Numbered from the stretch's first letter, positions 35,930 to 47,218 are shown. The stretch is DNA of 64,000 bases from Chrysopilus asiliformis (GCA_964034945.1 OZ035960.1:107851933-107915932), one strand, 5' to 3'. The notes: generated by a model not told the origin, from the sequence alone. Numbers and translations: made by a program.

Positions 35930-36292
35930 CATTCGGATTTTGATTCCCTTTACCCCTTCCCTCACTCCCCCCCCCCCCCCCCCCCGTCATTCCCAGGCTA
36001 TCTTTCAATGCGTCTATGTTAAAGCTGGACATCCAGCGAACATCTATGTGGAATTACAGGTTAATCGGCTCGGTAGTTCTCCCCTGAAAGAGTAACATAG
36101 AGGAAAAACCAGGCTTCGGATTCACGGTACCCCCGTTCCTTACTTCCCCCACCACTTTGGCTACTTTCCAATAGGTCTATGTTGGAACCAGGCCTACAGC
36201 GAGCATCCATGCAAAATTTTAAGTCAATCGGTTCAGCCGTTTTCCCGAGAAAGAGGAAAAACAGACAGACACCAACTCATTTTTATATATTA
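35930..36292 (+). repeat. Dispersed modular repeat with CAGACAGACA tail
   Basis: Two ~170-bp modules, each with CTATGTT...AACATCTATG / GAGCATCCATG, TTAATCGG/TCAATCGGTTCAGCCG and AAAGAG. A C-rich run (35968-35986) precedes the first. The tail AAACAGACAGACACC and ATATATTAGTATGAT is typical of insect RTE-like LINE 3' ends. The minus-strand sister copy is at 833-1225. Confidence 0.6.
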
Positions 36293-36299
36293 GTATGAT

Positions 36300-37975
36300 T
36301 ATGATATAAAAAACAGATCTTTTTAACAATCTAAGTTTTAGAATAAAAACTTTTATATCTAAATATTCCATGGATGTTTTTGTCTTGTCCTAATCTTCTG
36401 AAGATATCCACGATCGTAGATCTCACCCCTATTTCTAGCAAAACAAGCTTAGTGATCATTCATTTTTGTGTACTTTACGTGTTTATCAAATCTACTATGT
36501 GTACGTTTTTTTCGTCATTCCCTTCAATTTCAGACTCTCCAGGGTTTCAGGTTTCTTTTAGGCGATTGCTTTTCTGTGTTTATTTACCCCCATAACCAAA
36601 ACCTACTGGAGGGTTCCTGTTGGTATTGCAGCCTTTTTGTCGATTTCATTCTCTCTTCTACTACACGATCATCTCCTCAGAAGCCTGGAACTGTTGTTGT
36701 TGTTGTATTTATTTTGGGATCGAGTCGAGGTAAGTTGGAGACATCTGCTACGCGTGTGCAACTTTTTTTTTCAGCCATTCGCTTCCTTTTGATTGGTCAA
36801 AGGCGCGTGGCGGCTGTTGCCTGCTTTCAGGTTATGTCTGCTATTTTAAATTGAGTTTTATATTTTTTTTTCTCCCTTTTGGCGATCGTTCCTACGTTTT
36901 AAGTTGATCTTCATTAGGCTCATTTGCAGCTGTCAGACGATGTGTACTCGTAAACAGGTAAAAAAAAATTATATTGATAAGAATTTACGAGTATCTATAG
37001 TTTACTCGCTATCAATTGGGGCACTTGAACCAGGCAACCCCACATAATTTAAATATTTTTTGAATTATGCGCGTGCGGCCGAATTAATTTGTTTTTTTTT
37101 CCATCCTGTTTACTTTTTGGCATATGGCTGAATATTTACATACTTTCGAAATTTTTATCTTATCAGAATTGATTTAATCGGGGTGAAAATTTACTTTTAT
37201 TTTGAATAGCATGTCAATCGCCTGCAATTTGTAGCTGAAATGAGTCAATAATGATCATTGTTGACACTTCAGGTTGGGGCATTTAACCCACTTCTTAAGC
37301 TTTGGAATATAAATATTCTGTAAAATGTGATTCAGTTAATCGTGACTAATTTCTATTTCGCCATTTTACAAATTTCTCTGATTAGAGGTTGTTGAAGATC
37401 CCATAACTAGTTTTCAAATTGGAATCCCCTTCAAGCGTCGACAACACTAGGAGATGTGGAAGTGCACAATGTTTTGAAATTAATTTTTCTTAGAATATTG
37501 ATAAATATTTTGTTTTGGCATATTTGTGGTATTTTAATCGCTCAATTCTGCCATAATGCGAGCTTCCCGTAGCGTGAAATTCACTGTAATCTTGCGGAAA
37601 GTGATGTAATAATTTTATTTACAATTTCAACTTTACATTTTGATATTAATAGAAGTTTTAATTCAAATGTCTTTAGGGTTGCACCATATTATATTAGGCG
37701 CGGTCATTCAACGTTATTTTTACGTGAATTTAAGGGGAATTTACTTACTTTCGTTATAATGTAGTTTTTATGAATTCAACTAAAACTTTTTACACGTTTT
37801 TATTTGTACCTACTTTGGTCTCATTTCGAAATTCATTTCGTAAAAAGTATGGCCCAGGATCGTGCCATTAGGTAAACATTTTTCATTACGATATATCACC
37901 TCCAAATTATCCGAATTCAACAATTTTAATGGTGTTTTATTGAAAACTCATTCAGTTTTACTGAATTTGAGGTTG
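36300..37975. other. Non-coding stretch
   Basis: 36640-36850 is less AT-rich and holds a CCAAT-type GATTGGTC and GGCGCGTGGCGG. It could be a regulatory element, but there is no exon or initiator to tie it to. Confidence 0.25.
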
Positions 37976-37983
37976 TGATTCAA

Positions 37984-38892
37984 GGAAAAAATGTATTTAG
38001 AATAGGATTTTACATTGCTCATCCATACGTCAAAATCCAATGGGACCACTGCTTTCCCCGTCTCGCATACAAATGGAGTACTTTTTCCTGTTTTTCTCGA
38101 AAACTGTGGATCGTATCGAAAAATTTATAAAGATGAAATGTGTTTAGAATATGATTTTACATAACCGTTTCATACATCAAAATCCCGCGAGACAACTTCT
38201 TCCCCCTCCCCCATACAAATTTAATTTTTTTTTTATTTTCTCGAAAACGGTGAGTTGTTTTGAAAAAGTTATAAAGGTAAAATCTGTTTAGAATATGATT
38301 TTGCATAAGCGTTCCATACATCAAATTCCAATCGCACCACTCCTTTCCCCCTCTCCTATACAAATGGAATACCTTTTTCCTGTTTTCTCGAAAATTGTGC
38401 ATCGTATCGAAAAACTTATAAAGATAAAATGTGTTCAGAATATGATTTTACATAACTTTTCGATACATCAAAATTCATTTGGACCACTTCTTCCCTCCTC
38501 CCCCATACAAATTGTATACTTTTTCTATTTTCTCGAAAACGGTGAGACGTATTGAAAAATTTATTAAGGTTAAATTTGTTTAGAATATTATTTTACATAA
38601 CTTATCCATACATCAAAATCCCGTTAGACCCCTTCTGGCCCTCTCCCCTATCAAAAATGTTTATTTTTTCTATTTTCTCGAAAACGGTGAGTTGTATTGA
38701 AAAATTTTTAAAGGTAAAATCTGTTTAGAATATGATTTTGCATAAGCGTTCCATACATCAAAATCCAATCGCACCACTCCTTTCCCCCTCTCCTATACAA
38801 ATGGATTTTTTAAAATAAACAATTTGTCTGTCATCATATCAAGTATTTGACGATTGGCCCCTGGCAATTGTAGCTTTTCTTATGTTTTTTAA
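37984..38892 (+). mobile_element. Helentron-like family 1, module-expanded copy
   Basis: Six successive ~145-bp modules, each TTTTCTCGAAAACGGTGAG-like, AATTTATAAAGGTAAAAT, GAATATGATTTTACATAA, CCATACATCAAAATCC. Then CATCATATCAAGTAT, ATTGGCCCCTGGCAATTG and CTTTTCTTATG. The GTCY tract and 5' end are absent. Confidence 0.8.
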
Positions 38893-38894
38893 TT

Positions 38895-40450
38895 AATTTT
38901 AAACCCGCCTAAATCAAAAAGCCTAATTTATGCTTATTTGAAAAACAAAAAATTCAAACCTTTTAAAATTAAAAAAAAATCATCAAAGATTTATCCTAAA
39001 TAAACTCAAATATAAAAAAACTTCGTAGAGGAGGTATTTCCTATGTTGTAAATTAGAAAATTAAAAAGAATTCCTTGTAAAAAATACTTCAATTTCCGAG
39101 TGACTAATGCAGATCATCATTTCAGTACACACAAATATATCGAAGTAATAAATTTAAACATACCTAACCGTCTGCTCGCCAAATGTTTCAAAAATTTCAA
39201 CCCATCGGTTCCTAAAAATAGTTTTCTCTCCGCTTGCGTTTTTCTAAAAATGATCGTGTAGATCTTGTGATTCCTCGCTTCCCGTGCAATAAAACCAAGC
39301 GCCCGAATGTGAATTGCCCACATGCAAAGCGAGGTGAACAACTTTCCCAAAGGACAAGGCGAAACGCCAGACGTCATGTTCTCATGCAACGATCGTACGT
39401 TTTCCAAGAGACGATCGTCATTTTCAAATTTGAATAAGTCAACAAAGAAATAAAAAAGGATCTCATCTGAGGATCAGTTTCAATTATTTTTTCACCGGAT
39501 CTAAGTTGAGTTCACCTCCCTCTCAGCATTTCAGAATTTCCAAAAGTGATCTTCACGATCCTTCAGAGATTATGTGAGAACCACCAACTGTTGTCGTGTT
39601 GGGAATAAACGAACGAACGTCTGCTGCCCACATTTGCAGCACACACCTTGAAGGTACCAAAAAAGAAACGATCCTCTCTTGTTAAATCCCAGAATGACCG
39701 CAATTGGACAGAAGGACCATGTCGTAAAATTTGATTGAGGTGCATTCAACATAAAACGAAGACACAAAATCATCAAATATTCATTTTCGCCATATGTGCT
39801 TTTTTAACCTGGAAGATCGTTTACAAGATCGCTGTGCGAAGATCACATTTATTACACTCTGACATCGTTTATAAACATTTGGACTTATGATGAATTTTGC
39901 ATGAAAACTCTGGAAAGATCACTTGAAAAAATAATTAAAACTGATCTTCAAATGAAACTTTTGATCATCAATAAACGTCATAATATATAAGATTTATTTC
40001 CATTGCGACAATGTTTTGATTAAAATTGATCATCTTCAAGTTCTTCTAACATTAACCAAGTGTGAAGATGTTTATTTTTAGATACGATGAAGTAAAGAAG
40101 GAAGTTTTGACACTAGAGATGATCAAACCAAAAATAATTGATCAGAAATCGAAAACAAATTCGTCCAATGGAGTGGAATATCAATTTTATTTTTTCAACT
40201 GGGACAAGTGGGTGTCAAAAGACGCGAAATTAGTTTAATCTAATACGAAATTATAAAACACTGAACATTTTTAAAGCTGACAGCACATGATTTCATTGAT
40301 CGTAATACGGATTAGATTAAAAAATTGTAAAATATCAAAAAAAAATCGTTTTTTTAAAGTGATTAATGGTTGAAAGTCTAATGAAAACCACTCGAAGTTA
40401 GATAAGTTTTTATTTGGGATTGGAAAATTCATTATAGCGAATGTTTGTTA
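38895..40450. other. Non-coding, GATC-dense in the second half
   Basis: A 96-codon minus-strand frame at 39117-39407 overlaps a plus-strand frame and shows no domain. From 39460 to 40150 about 15 GATC sites occur, as GATCACTTG, GATCTTCA and TTGATCATC. Confidence 0.3.
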
Positions 40451-40456
40451 ATTTTT

Positions 40457-41058
40457 ACTTTCCTCTGCTATATTTTGGTATTGATGACGAAGACAGACTC
40501 CTTAATAAGGGCAGATAACAGCTTTCTGATCAGTACGAAATCCGTTTTAGGCAAAATTATGAGGATGTCCTGTCCATGCATCTGTCTGTCGGTCTGTTCG
40601 TTGTACGTATTTTAAATAACTCGAGAACGCGTCTGTCTGTCGGTCTGTCGATCTGTTCGTTTTACGTATCTAAAATAACTCAAGAACGTGTTGAGCTAGT
40701 GACTTGAAATTTATTTGTAAATGAGTTTTACAGAAATCGTAGTCTTCTATCAACTTTTGGAAGAGTAACGTTAGGTACAACAGTCCCATACAATTTTTTT
40801 TTTTGAAGAATACGGTCTTTTGAAAATTTCTCGAAAACTATGCGCTTTTGGGAAAAAATGAATATAACAAAATTTAAAGGATATAAAATTTTCCACATTT
40901 TTTGCTTTTACGGATTTCACGTATCTCTAACGGTTCTCAACATATTTCAAAAAAATTAAGTTCTTTGAAAATTTATCGGAAACTATGCGCTTTTATAAAA
41001 AAATGCATATAACCAAATTCAAACTAAATTTTTAAAAAAAGCTTTTATTTAAAAAACT
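40457..41058 (+). mobile_element. Helentron-like family 2, 5' part
   Basis: Starts ACTTTCCTCTGC (40457-40468), then the GGTATTGATGACGAAG block and TTAGGCAAAATTATGAGG. A GTCY-like tract carrying a duplicated ~65-bp unit (CTGTCTGTCGGTCTG ... AACTCGAGAACG) follows, then GTGACTTGAAATTTATTTG and modules with AAACTATGCGCTTTT. It ends against family 3. Confidence 0.7.
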
Positions 41059-41061
41059 GTA

Positions 41062-41447
41062 CTAAAAAGAAAAAAAAAGGTTTCCTTCACAAAAACTTCC
41101 AGATGAGGTTTTTCCCGGAAAATTTGAAGAAAAAGATAATAGCGTTATCCTTACAGGACCTTTCGTTGCCTTTAAAGACTTCTCAACGTTGGAATCGGAT
41201 TCAACGACCCCAAAAACCCCCAGATAAGAATGTTTTCCGGGAAATTTGAGCAAAAAAATAATCCGATATCCTAATAGGATCTTTCATTATCCTAACAAGG
41301 ACGAAGTAGTGAAAATTTGGTATTGTCATACAAGTTACGTATGTATGCAAAATTTCAAGATGAGTGACAGTGGCTCAAAATTAGATTACAAGATTTGACC
41401 CTGACAAATAAACAAACAGACAAAAAAAGGAAGCTAATTAAAAGCTT
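41062..41447 (+). mobile_element. Helentron-like family 3 copy
   Basis: Nearly two ~120-bp modules (GGTTTTTCCCGGAAAATTTG, TCCTTACAGGACCTTTC, GGAATCGGATTCAACGACCC). Then AAGGACGAAGTAGTGAAAA, TGTATGCAAAATTTCAAGAT, AAAATTAGATTACAAGATTT and a short AAACAGACA tail. It closes with AGCTAATTAAAAGCTTTTA, which can form a hairpin. Confidence 0.65.
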
Positions 41448-41504
41448 TTAAAAATCTGATGAAAATTCCTTCAGAGATTCAGGATATATCAAGAGACAAG
41501 GATC

Positions 41505-41691
41505 TTAAGGAGCCTCCACACGTTCAATGTTGCTTGACAAGTATTATTGTTGAAAATTTTCGTCAAGCAATAATGATGGAAATTGCCTGCAAACGTAACA
41601 TTGAAGAGCATCCATACGATCAATGTTACTTGAAACATGACTCATTCAAGTAAAAGTGTCAAGTAACATTGAACGTGTGGAGGCGCCTTTA
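41505..41691. mobile_element. PIF/Harbinger-type MITE (TTA target)
   Basis: Inverted termini AGGAGCCTCCACACGTTCAA (41508) and its counterpart ending at 41688 (AACGTGTGGAGGCGCC) run about 32 bases. TTA is duplicated at 41505-41507 and 41689-41691. An internal partial copy of the terminus (CATACGATCAATGTTACTTG) is present. 181 bases, no ORF. A 3-bp TTA duplication is characteristic of PIF/Harbinger, though the TIR alone does not prove it. Confidence 0.7.
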
Positions 41692-42409
41692 GAGTGGTGG
41701 CAGGGAGGGTAATTGATTTTAGTGGGCGAAAATTTTCCTTGATTGATGATTTCTTCAATAGTGAAAACCGTGTAAAAATCCATTTAGTGGTTTAAATCGT
41801 AGCAGCAAAGGGTGAGGAAAAATTTTCTTTGATGACGTCTGACGACGTCTCTAATAGTGAAGATTTGATCAAAATCCCGCCATCGGTTCGATCGTTCAAG
41901 AGATAGCAAGCAAGAAAATACACAGGCATGAGGTGAATTTAATTCAAAAAAAGCTTTAATTTTATATTTAAGATTTGTTTTCAAAATTGGTTGGTATACA
42001 GTCAAATACCACAATATTTTTGTAGTAGATTTCTTAAAGAATAATTTGCCTGGTTCTGAATTTGCACAAAAAAAAGTACTTCTGAGTATATTCGCACGCA
42101 GTTTTCACGTTTCGCACCCCAAAATTTTAGCGAAATTCTTTGTTTTGCCAAAGAAAAAGCAACGATTCAAATTTTTACAACTCATTGAAAGGTGCAAAAT
42201 ATCTCAACCCTTTCATTTTGTACCCGGAAACCACATCAGTGAAAGGTTTCCTTTTTTGTTATTTCAAATTTTTCCTTGATTTTCCTTAACCCTTTGAGAA
42301 ATATTTCTAAACATAACCATTTTGCATTGACTATCGTAAACAATGTTGTCTCCCTTGAATCTGAACGCCTTCTATTAATACCGTATTTATCTATTCTATA
42401 TCACCTGGC

Positions 42410-42541
42410 AATGAAAAATGATCAAATACGCTTTGCGATGAGAAACGCACTCTTTTTGCAGCAAAACCTATACGTAAAACAGGAGAATTGCAAAAATTTA
42501 AAACAGCTGTTGGATGCAATTCGAAGTAGAGGTGGTGGAAA
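42410..42541 (+). CDS. Weak internal-exon candidate
   Basis: An open frame reads through MKNDQIRFAMRNALFLQQ and continues to LLDAIRSRGGGK before a possible donor AAAG|GTAAAA. A possible acceptor (CTCTTTTTGCAG) would start an 81-base, 27-codon exon at 42461. Composition is coding-like, but the opposite strand is also open and no relationship to the other exons is evident. It could equally be a fossil of a mobile element. Confidence 0.15.
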
Positions 42542-42759
42542 GGTAAAAATTTAAAGGCGGCGTTTCCACTGACCATCACTGGTGTAGAGAATAAAGTTCT
42601 TTATCAAACAGAATAATGTAGAAAGAAATCTTGAAAATTACCATAAAAATCTATTATTATAAAAAAAATTTAAATTACTGTGCATAAAATATGTTCGCTA
42701 AATTTTGGGCTTCTTTTTTAAAACCTTGAAAGTGTAATTTTAATGGCAAACCATAGGCC

Positions 42760-42799
42760 CTAATTTTTGGTCTGATGGCTGATCGAGACCAAAAATTAG
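42760..42799. repeat. Perfect 14-bp hairpin
   Basis: CTAATTTTTGGTCT and AGACCAAAAATTAG around a 12-base loop. No repeat partner elsewhere in the window. Confidence 0.4.
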
Positions 42800-43218
42800 A
42801 ACCAAAATTTCAGGCCAATAATTTGAGTCGTTTCGGAGTTAGAAATCCCGAAAATCATCTCGTTTTTGGCTAAGAGTTTCAACTTAACGTGAATCCAGCT
42901 TCAACCCTCATTCACATATAGTAAACTCGTAGGCCCTGCAGCGAGGATGCTGTGATGTTGTTCACCTGGCCGATGGGCAAAACCCCTATCCTTATCAAAT
43001 GTAAGGAAAGCATAAGCCAAAAAATGGTCAAATGAATCGTTTTTCAAATTCAGAGGTTTAAGTAGTCCCCCTCCATTATTTCTATACCCACCAACACCAA
43101 AATATCATCGATTTCCCAGCAAAAATGTTCATCCTAGGAAAAAACTGGCGCTGAACTCAGGGAAAAAATTCAATGTGATCATCAAATGACGTGTTTATAA
43201 GAAATCCGACTCCTGAAA

Positions 43219-43473
43219 GTCTAGAACAGGCTTGTCCAACCCGCGGCCCAGGACGTGTTTGAATGTGGCCCAACAAAAGCTAATATATTTAAAACTTTAT
43301 GAATTAATTAAGTTTAAATTACTTAAAATGGTTAACTAAGTATGTATATTTTCTACGTTTTTTACAAATCAGATATCTTTAGGGTTAGTATATTTTAATT
43401 GTGGCCCAATATAACTCGTCTTCTCCCAATGTGGCACAGGAAAACTAAAAGATTAGACACACCTGGTCTAGAC
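43219..43473. mobile_element. hAT MITE, intact copy
   Basis: Starts CAGGCTTGTCCAACCCGC (43227), ends AGACACACCTG (43465). The flanking 8-mers GTCTAGAA / GTCTAGAC differ at one base. Same family as 1587-2992, and it supplies the uninterrupted sequence across that copy's insertion site. Confidence 0.8.
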
Positions 43474-43546
43474 GGTCTAACTTGAACTCCGACTCCTTTG
43501 GCTAAAAAAACCATTAAGTTACCTTAAGCCCCAAATCAAAGCAAAA

Positions 43547-44135
43547 AACATAAGAAAAGCTGCAATTTCCAGGGGCCAATCGTAAAAAAAAATGATAGAC
43601 AAAATGTTTATATAAAAAAATCCATTTGTATAGGAGAGGGGGAAAGGAGTGATTCGATTGAATTTTGATGTATGGAACGGTTATGTAAAATCGTATTCTA
43701 AACAGATTTTACCTTTATAAATTTTTCAATATGACTCACCGTTTTCGAGAAAATTGGGGGGGGGGGGGGGCTAGTGCATTTTTGCCCGTTGAAGAACTTA
43801 ACCTAGCCATTTGCGAGAAACGTAACTCTACAAAATTTCAGGTCTCTAGCTCAATCCTTTTGAAAGCTATTTTGCTAACGGACAGATGGGTAGACAGACG
43901 GACAGATGAGGTAGACAGACGGACAGATGGGTAGACAGATAGATGGACAGACCGACAGACAGACGGACAGACAGCTAGACGGACAGACAGACAGTCGGAC
44001 AGACAGACAGGCGGACAGACAAATGGACGGACATGCCGAAATCAAAATCTTTTGTCATCCCTAACCCCATAGTGTGGTTCATTTTTATGTCCATTGACTG
44101 GTTCGATGCGTTACAAACGTCATACTAAATCTAAT
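43547..44135 (-). mobile_element. Helentron-like family 1, near-complete copy with GACR tract
   Basis: Left end CATAAGAAAAGCTGC, CCAGGGGCCAATCG; one module; a 16-17 base G run at 43757-43771. Then the CTTAACCTAGCCATTTGCG segment, (GACA/GACG)n at 43885-44030, GAAATCAAAATCTTTTGTC, GATGCGTTACAAACG and ACTAAATCTAATATAC. The long GACR tract reads as GTCY on the element's own strand. Confidence 0.75.
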
Positions 44136-44139
44136 ATAC

Positions 44140-44965
44140 AGATTTCCCTTAAAAATTATGAGAATATATTTTTTACAATACCCCACAACCTATTCTACAA
44201 TTCTTCGTATAGTAAAGTAAAAATCCACGGTTCCCCTACAAAGAGCCGAAATGACACAGGCACGATTTTAGGTTCCGTTATGCAGGCCAGCCGATCGTCT
44301 GCATCTAACGTCACTTGAGTCACAAAAGGGATTCCCGCCATTCGTTCTAAGACGTAACAACAAAAACAACAACACACACACACTATGATGATGGCAAAAA
44401 TGCACACCTACGTCGTATACGAATAGATAGGCGTTAAAGGTGTGTTGTTGTACGAATGGTTCACGGGCGGTAAAGTAAAAGGCAGGTGAGATGAAGTACA
44501 ATTTCGGCCCTTCTGTTGGAAGTAACGAAGTGTTGCTCACCTTTTGAGGTACCAAAGGCCAAAGGTGGGTAAGCAGTTGAGGTAGGGATTTTCAGGTTCC
44601 CGCTTGACATTTAAGGGGAATTTTTTTTTATGAAGAACTAAAAGAATTGAATTTACTTCTGCGCGAGTGTGTGCGTGTGTGTGTGAATATCAACACATTC
44701 GTAGAAAAGGGACATTTCTCCCACTTCTTTTCCTCAAGGAGGCTGCGCAAATCGACAGGGAAAAAAGGCTGCTAGCCCTTCGACATCAAGAAAAATTTCT
44801 TCTTTGTCGCTTCTTGTATTTCGTGTCGCATTGGTGCTTCTTGGCTGTCGCATTCGCATCGCATCGAATCGCATCGACTTGAATCCCAGCCAAGAAGTTG
44901 TCCAGTCGTCGAGTCGCTGATAAATCCACCAGTCGATAGCTAAACGTCAGAGCGATCGGTCGCTT
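44140..44965. other. GC-richer upstream region of the 45.5 kb exon
   Basis: 44200-44570 and 44800-45000 are less AT-rich than the surroundings. They contain overlapping open frames on both strands and (CA)n/(GT)n runs (44371, 44665). CATCGCATCGAATCGCATCG repeats at 44855-44880. Probably promoter-proximal DNA; no independent gene was shown. Confidence 0.3.
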
Positions 44966-44969
44966 TTTC

Positions 44970-44974
44970 TCAGT
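44970..44974 (+). promoter_or_regulatory. Putative initiator (TCAGT) of the 45.5 kb first exon
   Basis: TCAGT, the arthropod initiator consensus, lies in a locally GC-richer 200-base region (44800-45000) with repeated CGCATCG/GTCGA words. It is followed by about 550 bases of leader before the ATG at 45527. No TATA box is seen at -30. The placement is inference from motif and context; TCAGT is common by chance. Confidence 0.3.
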
Positions 44975-45526
44975 TCCCGGCTGAGTTGTCGCAGTTCTGC
45001 TATTAAATTTTCTTCAATCTTTCTCTATATTTGGGGAAAAGTTCTCCACAGCTGCGAATTGTGTTTCCGGGGTGTATGAAATTGGCGTCGCCAATTTCAA
45101 AAAAAGTAAATATATTTTACCTAAAATTGAAGAGAAGAAAAAACGGTGAATTTCGTGTTTAATTCTTTGGTGTCGTTCGAAAACTTTACAAAAAAAAGAT
45201 TCCGCGCGTTGTTTAAAAAAAAAAATAAAACTTTCGCTCTGTTCACGGGAAAATTTAGATTTCCTTAAAAAACAAATATCGTGAAAATTGCCTAAAAATT
45301 TCAAAAAGAAGAAAAAGTACTGACTCGAAGAGGATTTTGAAAAAAAAAACCATCAAAACTCGTTGTTTGTGGATTACAACGTTTTTCACTTGGATTACAA
45401 AACATATTTTAAGTGGATTTTTTTTTTGGTTCTGTGCATGAAGAGATTTCTATCAGCAAAGAGGAATAATTAACGACAAAAAACAGGATCATAAAAAAAT
45501 TATACCGGAAGTAATCAGAAATTTTC

Positions 45527-45641
45527 ATGGGTTTATCTGGAATTCAATCTGGTGCAGACGGGTGCCACTGTAAAGTTGATAATTTTCCACATAAGGGAAA
45601 AATGCACATCCTAAAGAAAATTAAAAAACGTTTCGGATTAG
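45527..45641 (+). CDS. Candidate alternative first coding exon (gene unidentified)
   Basis: ATG followed by 38 open codons plus one base (phase 1), then a strong splice donor G|GTTAGT. The peptide begins MGLSGIQSG, has a cysteine/histidine patch near residues 13-15 (CHC) and ends in a basic run, KKIKKRFGL. Codons are mixed rather than low-complexity, and no repeat seen elsewhere in the window overlaps it. About 550 bases of AT-rich, mostly unique sequence with a TCAGT initiator lie upstream, as expected for a 5' UTR. The single leftover G joins to CC of the exon at 47122 to give an alanine codon and keeps that exon's only open frame. The glycine at position 2 could be a myristoylation site, but that is speculation. 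I do not recognise the protein. It was missed by ORF length filters because the intron begins after 38 codons. Confidence 0.6.
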
Positions 45642-45934
45642 GTTAGTAGACTATTCATTATTTTTTACAATATTTTTGTGATTTTAGCAAAAGGAACTCT
45701 TTGAAGTTTTAGCTACAAATTTTGATTCAAATATGGTGGAAACCGGATATAAAGGACTTTGAAGGGACCGAAAAATTTGGTCCTTATATACGGCTGGTCC
45801 AGAAAAAAATCAGCTCCAGTTTCCATATTTTGTGTATTTACATGGTTTGTAATATGTGATGTTTTCGGATTGATTTCTGTCTTTAAATTCGCCTCAGTAA
45901 ATTAAACTTATTTCGTGAAAAGAAAAATTAATAA

Positions 45935-46156
45935 CAGTAGAACACAATTAAATGATGCACAACGATTTGTGTCGCAATTTACTTGCATTTATCTGAATTA
46001 TGCACTTAAGCGTGTTGCATTTAAGCGTACTCTACTGTACTTATGCGTATTGCATTTAAGCGTGTTGCATTTGAGCGTACCCTACTGCACTTAAGCGTGT
46101 TGCATTTGAGCGTACCCTACTGTACTTAAGCGTGTTGTATTTAAGCGTACTGTGCT
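45935..46156. mobile_element. pogo-like MITE with tandemly repeated terminal segment
   Basis: CAGTAGAACACAATTAAATG at 45935 pairs with CTTAAGCGT...CTACTG ending at 46037. The right terminal segment is then repeated: CTTAAGCGTGTTGCATTTRA + GCGTACYCTACTGTA occurs about four times in 30-50 bp steps to 46156. No ORF. Confidence 0.6.
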
Positions 46157-46309
46157 TAGTTTTTACTCAAAAAGGATAATGGTTTTTACGGTTGGGTTCA
46201 AAAATAGAAAAATAAATGGGGATTTGTTTTATTGTACTGCCTCTCTTTCACTTTTTTACCCCTCTAACTCTCTGTCAGCCCCTCTGTCTTCCCCTCTGTG
46301 GCTTTGACA

Positions 46310-46391
46310 CACCTGTAATTTCTTTTTATGATTAGGAGTTTGTCTTAAAACACCTGTAATTTCTTTTTATGATTAGGAGTTTGTCTTAAAA
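46310..46391. repeat. Perfect 41-bp tandem duplication
   Basis: CACCTGTAATTTCTTTTTAT...TTAAAA is present twice without a mismatch (46310-46350, 46351-46391). Recent slippage or unequal exchange inside the intron between the exons at 45527 and 47122. Confidence 0.8.
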
Positions 46392-46659
46392 CTACATTTA
46401 AAAATTCCTCAACAAATTTCAATAGCTTTTAAAAAATATTTGCCTGTGCAAATCATTCTGAAAAAAGCGTTTTCAAATTATGAAGCTTTGCGAAAAAGTT
46501 TGGCTCACACAAAAGTTTGATTAAATTCTGCCAATGGAACCAACTTTTGAAGAAACGCCGTTAATGGATTGATCTGGATTTCACCAATCAAGATTTCAAT
46601 CTTCACATTACCACAGTTTGTGCGGTTATTTTCTTGAAAGATGAAACCTTTTTCATCCT

Positions 46660-47010
46660 ATTTTTACTTTTTTATACAAAGTTAAATAAAGTGTTGTCTT
46701 CATGAAAAATTTTGCTTAAAAAACATTTCCCGAGCAATTCCGAGTCGATTGGAGCATTATTACAAAAAGTCTTTCAGTCTTTCAGTCTTTCAGCCTGTCA
46801 GTCCTTCAGTCTGTCAGCATATCCGATCCTGGAATAGAACGCTCCTATCAACTTCTGGTAAAAATCCGTTAACCGGAAGTAACCAAAATGGCGGCTTTTT
46901 AAAAATCAGAATTTCGTTTTTCTGTCTTGTAGAAAAGGTCCATAAATTTTCGGTTGCCAAAAGCAGATTTCCTAAAAGTTCGTAGCTACGCCACTAGTTC
47001 TACGTAAAGA
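46660..47010 (+). mobile_element. Helentron-like family 2 fragment inside the intron
   Basis: TTTTTACTTTTTTATACAAAG, AAAGTGTTGTCTTCATGA and AACATTTCCCGAG match family 2 starts. A (CTTTCAGT)n-like tract follows at 46770-46820, then CGTTAACCGGAAGTAACC. It ends about 110 bases before the splice acceptor at 47121. Confidence 0.6.
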
Positions 47011-47121
47011 TTTTTAAAATACTCCCAAATCGTTGCATAATTATATTATGTTCTTCGCTATTGGTCAGGTTAACCACCACATTGGCAAAATTTAGGCTAT
47101 TTTTAATATTCCATTTCATAG

Positions 47122-47218
47122 CCCTCGTAACAAAAGTGGGTGCAAAAACGTCGCCGCGACTACAAAGTCACGGAATTAGTCCGAATTACGATTACGACGC
47201 TCTTGTGTTACTTAGAAG
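47122..47218 (+). CDS. Candidate internal coding exon shared by upstream first exons
   Basis: A pyrimidine-rich acceptor (TTTTTAATATTCCATTTCATAG) precedes 97 bases that end at a donor AAG|GTATTT. Two of three frames have stops (TAA near the start, TAG midway). The remaining frame, entered in phase 1, is fully open and reads LVTKVGAKTSPRLQSHGISP, then NYDYDALVLLR, leaving phase 2. Phase 1 is exactly what the exons at 45527 and 20435 deliver. The peptide is rich in Ser/Thr-Pro and tyrosines and could be a phosphorylated linker, which is inference. A degenerate copy of a dispersed repeat ends about 110 bases upstream, within the intron. The protein family was not recognised, and no following exon is visible in the window. 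Confidence 0.55.

Noticed and set aside
39117..39407. 96-codon minus-strand ORF
   Set aside because: Overlaps a plus-strand ORF, no recognisable domain, and GATC-rich non-coding surroundings.
42276..42554. 92-codon plus-strand ORF as a complete gene
   Set aside because: Only the second half looks coding; no promoter, stop context or relatives. Listed only as a weak exon.
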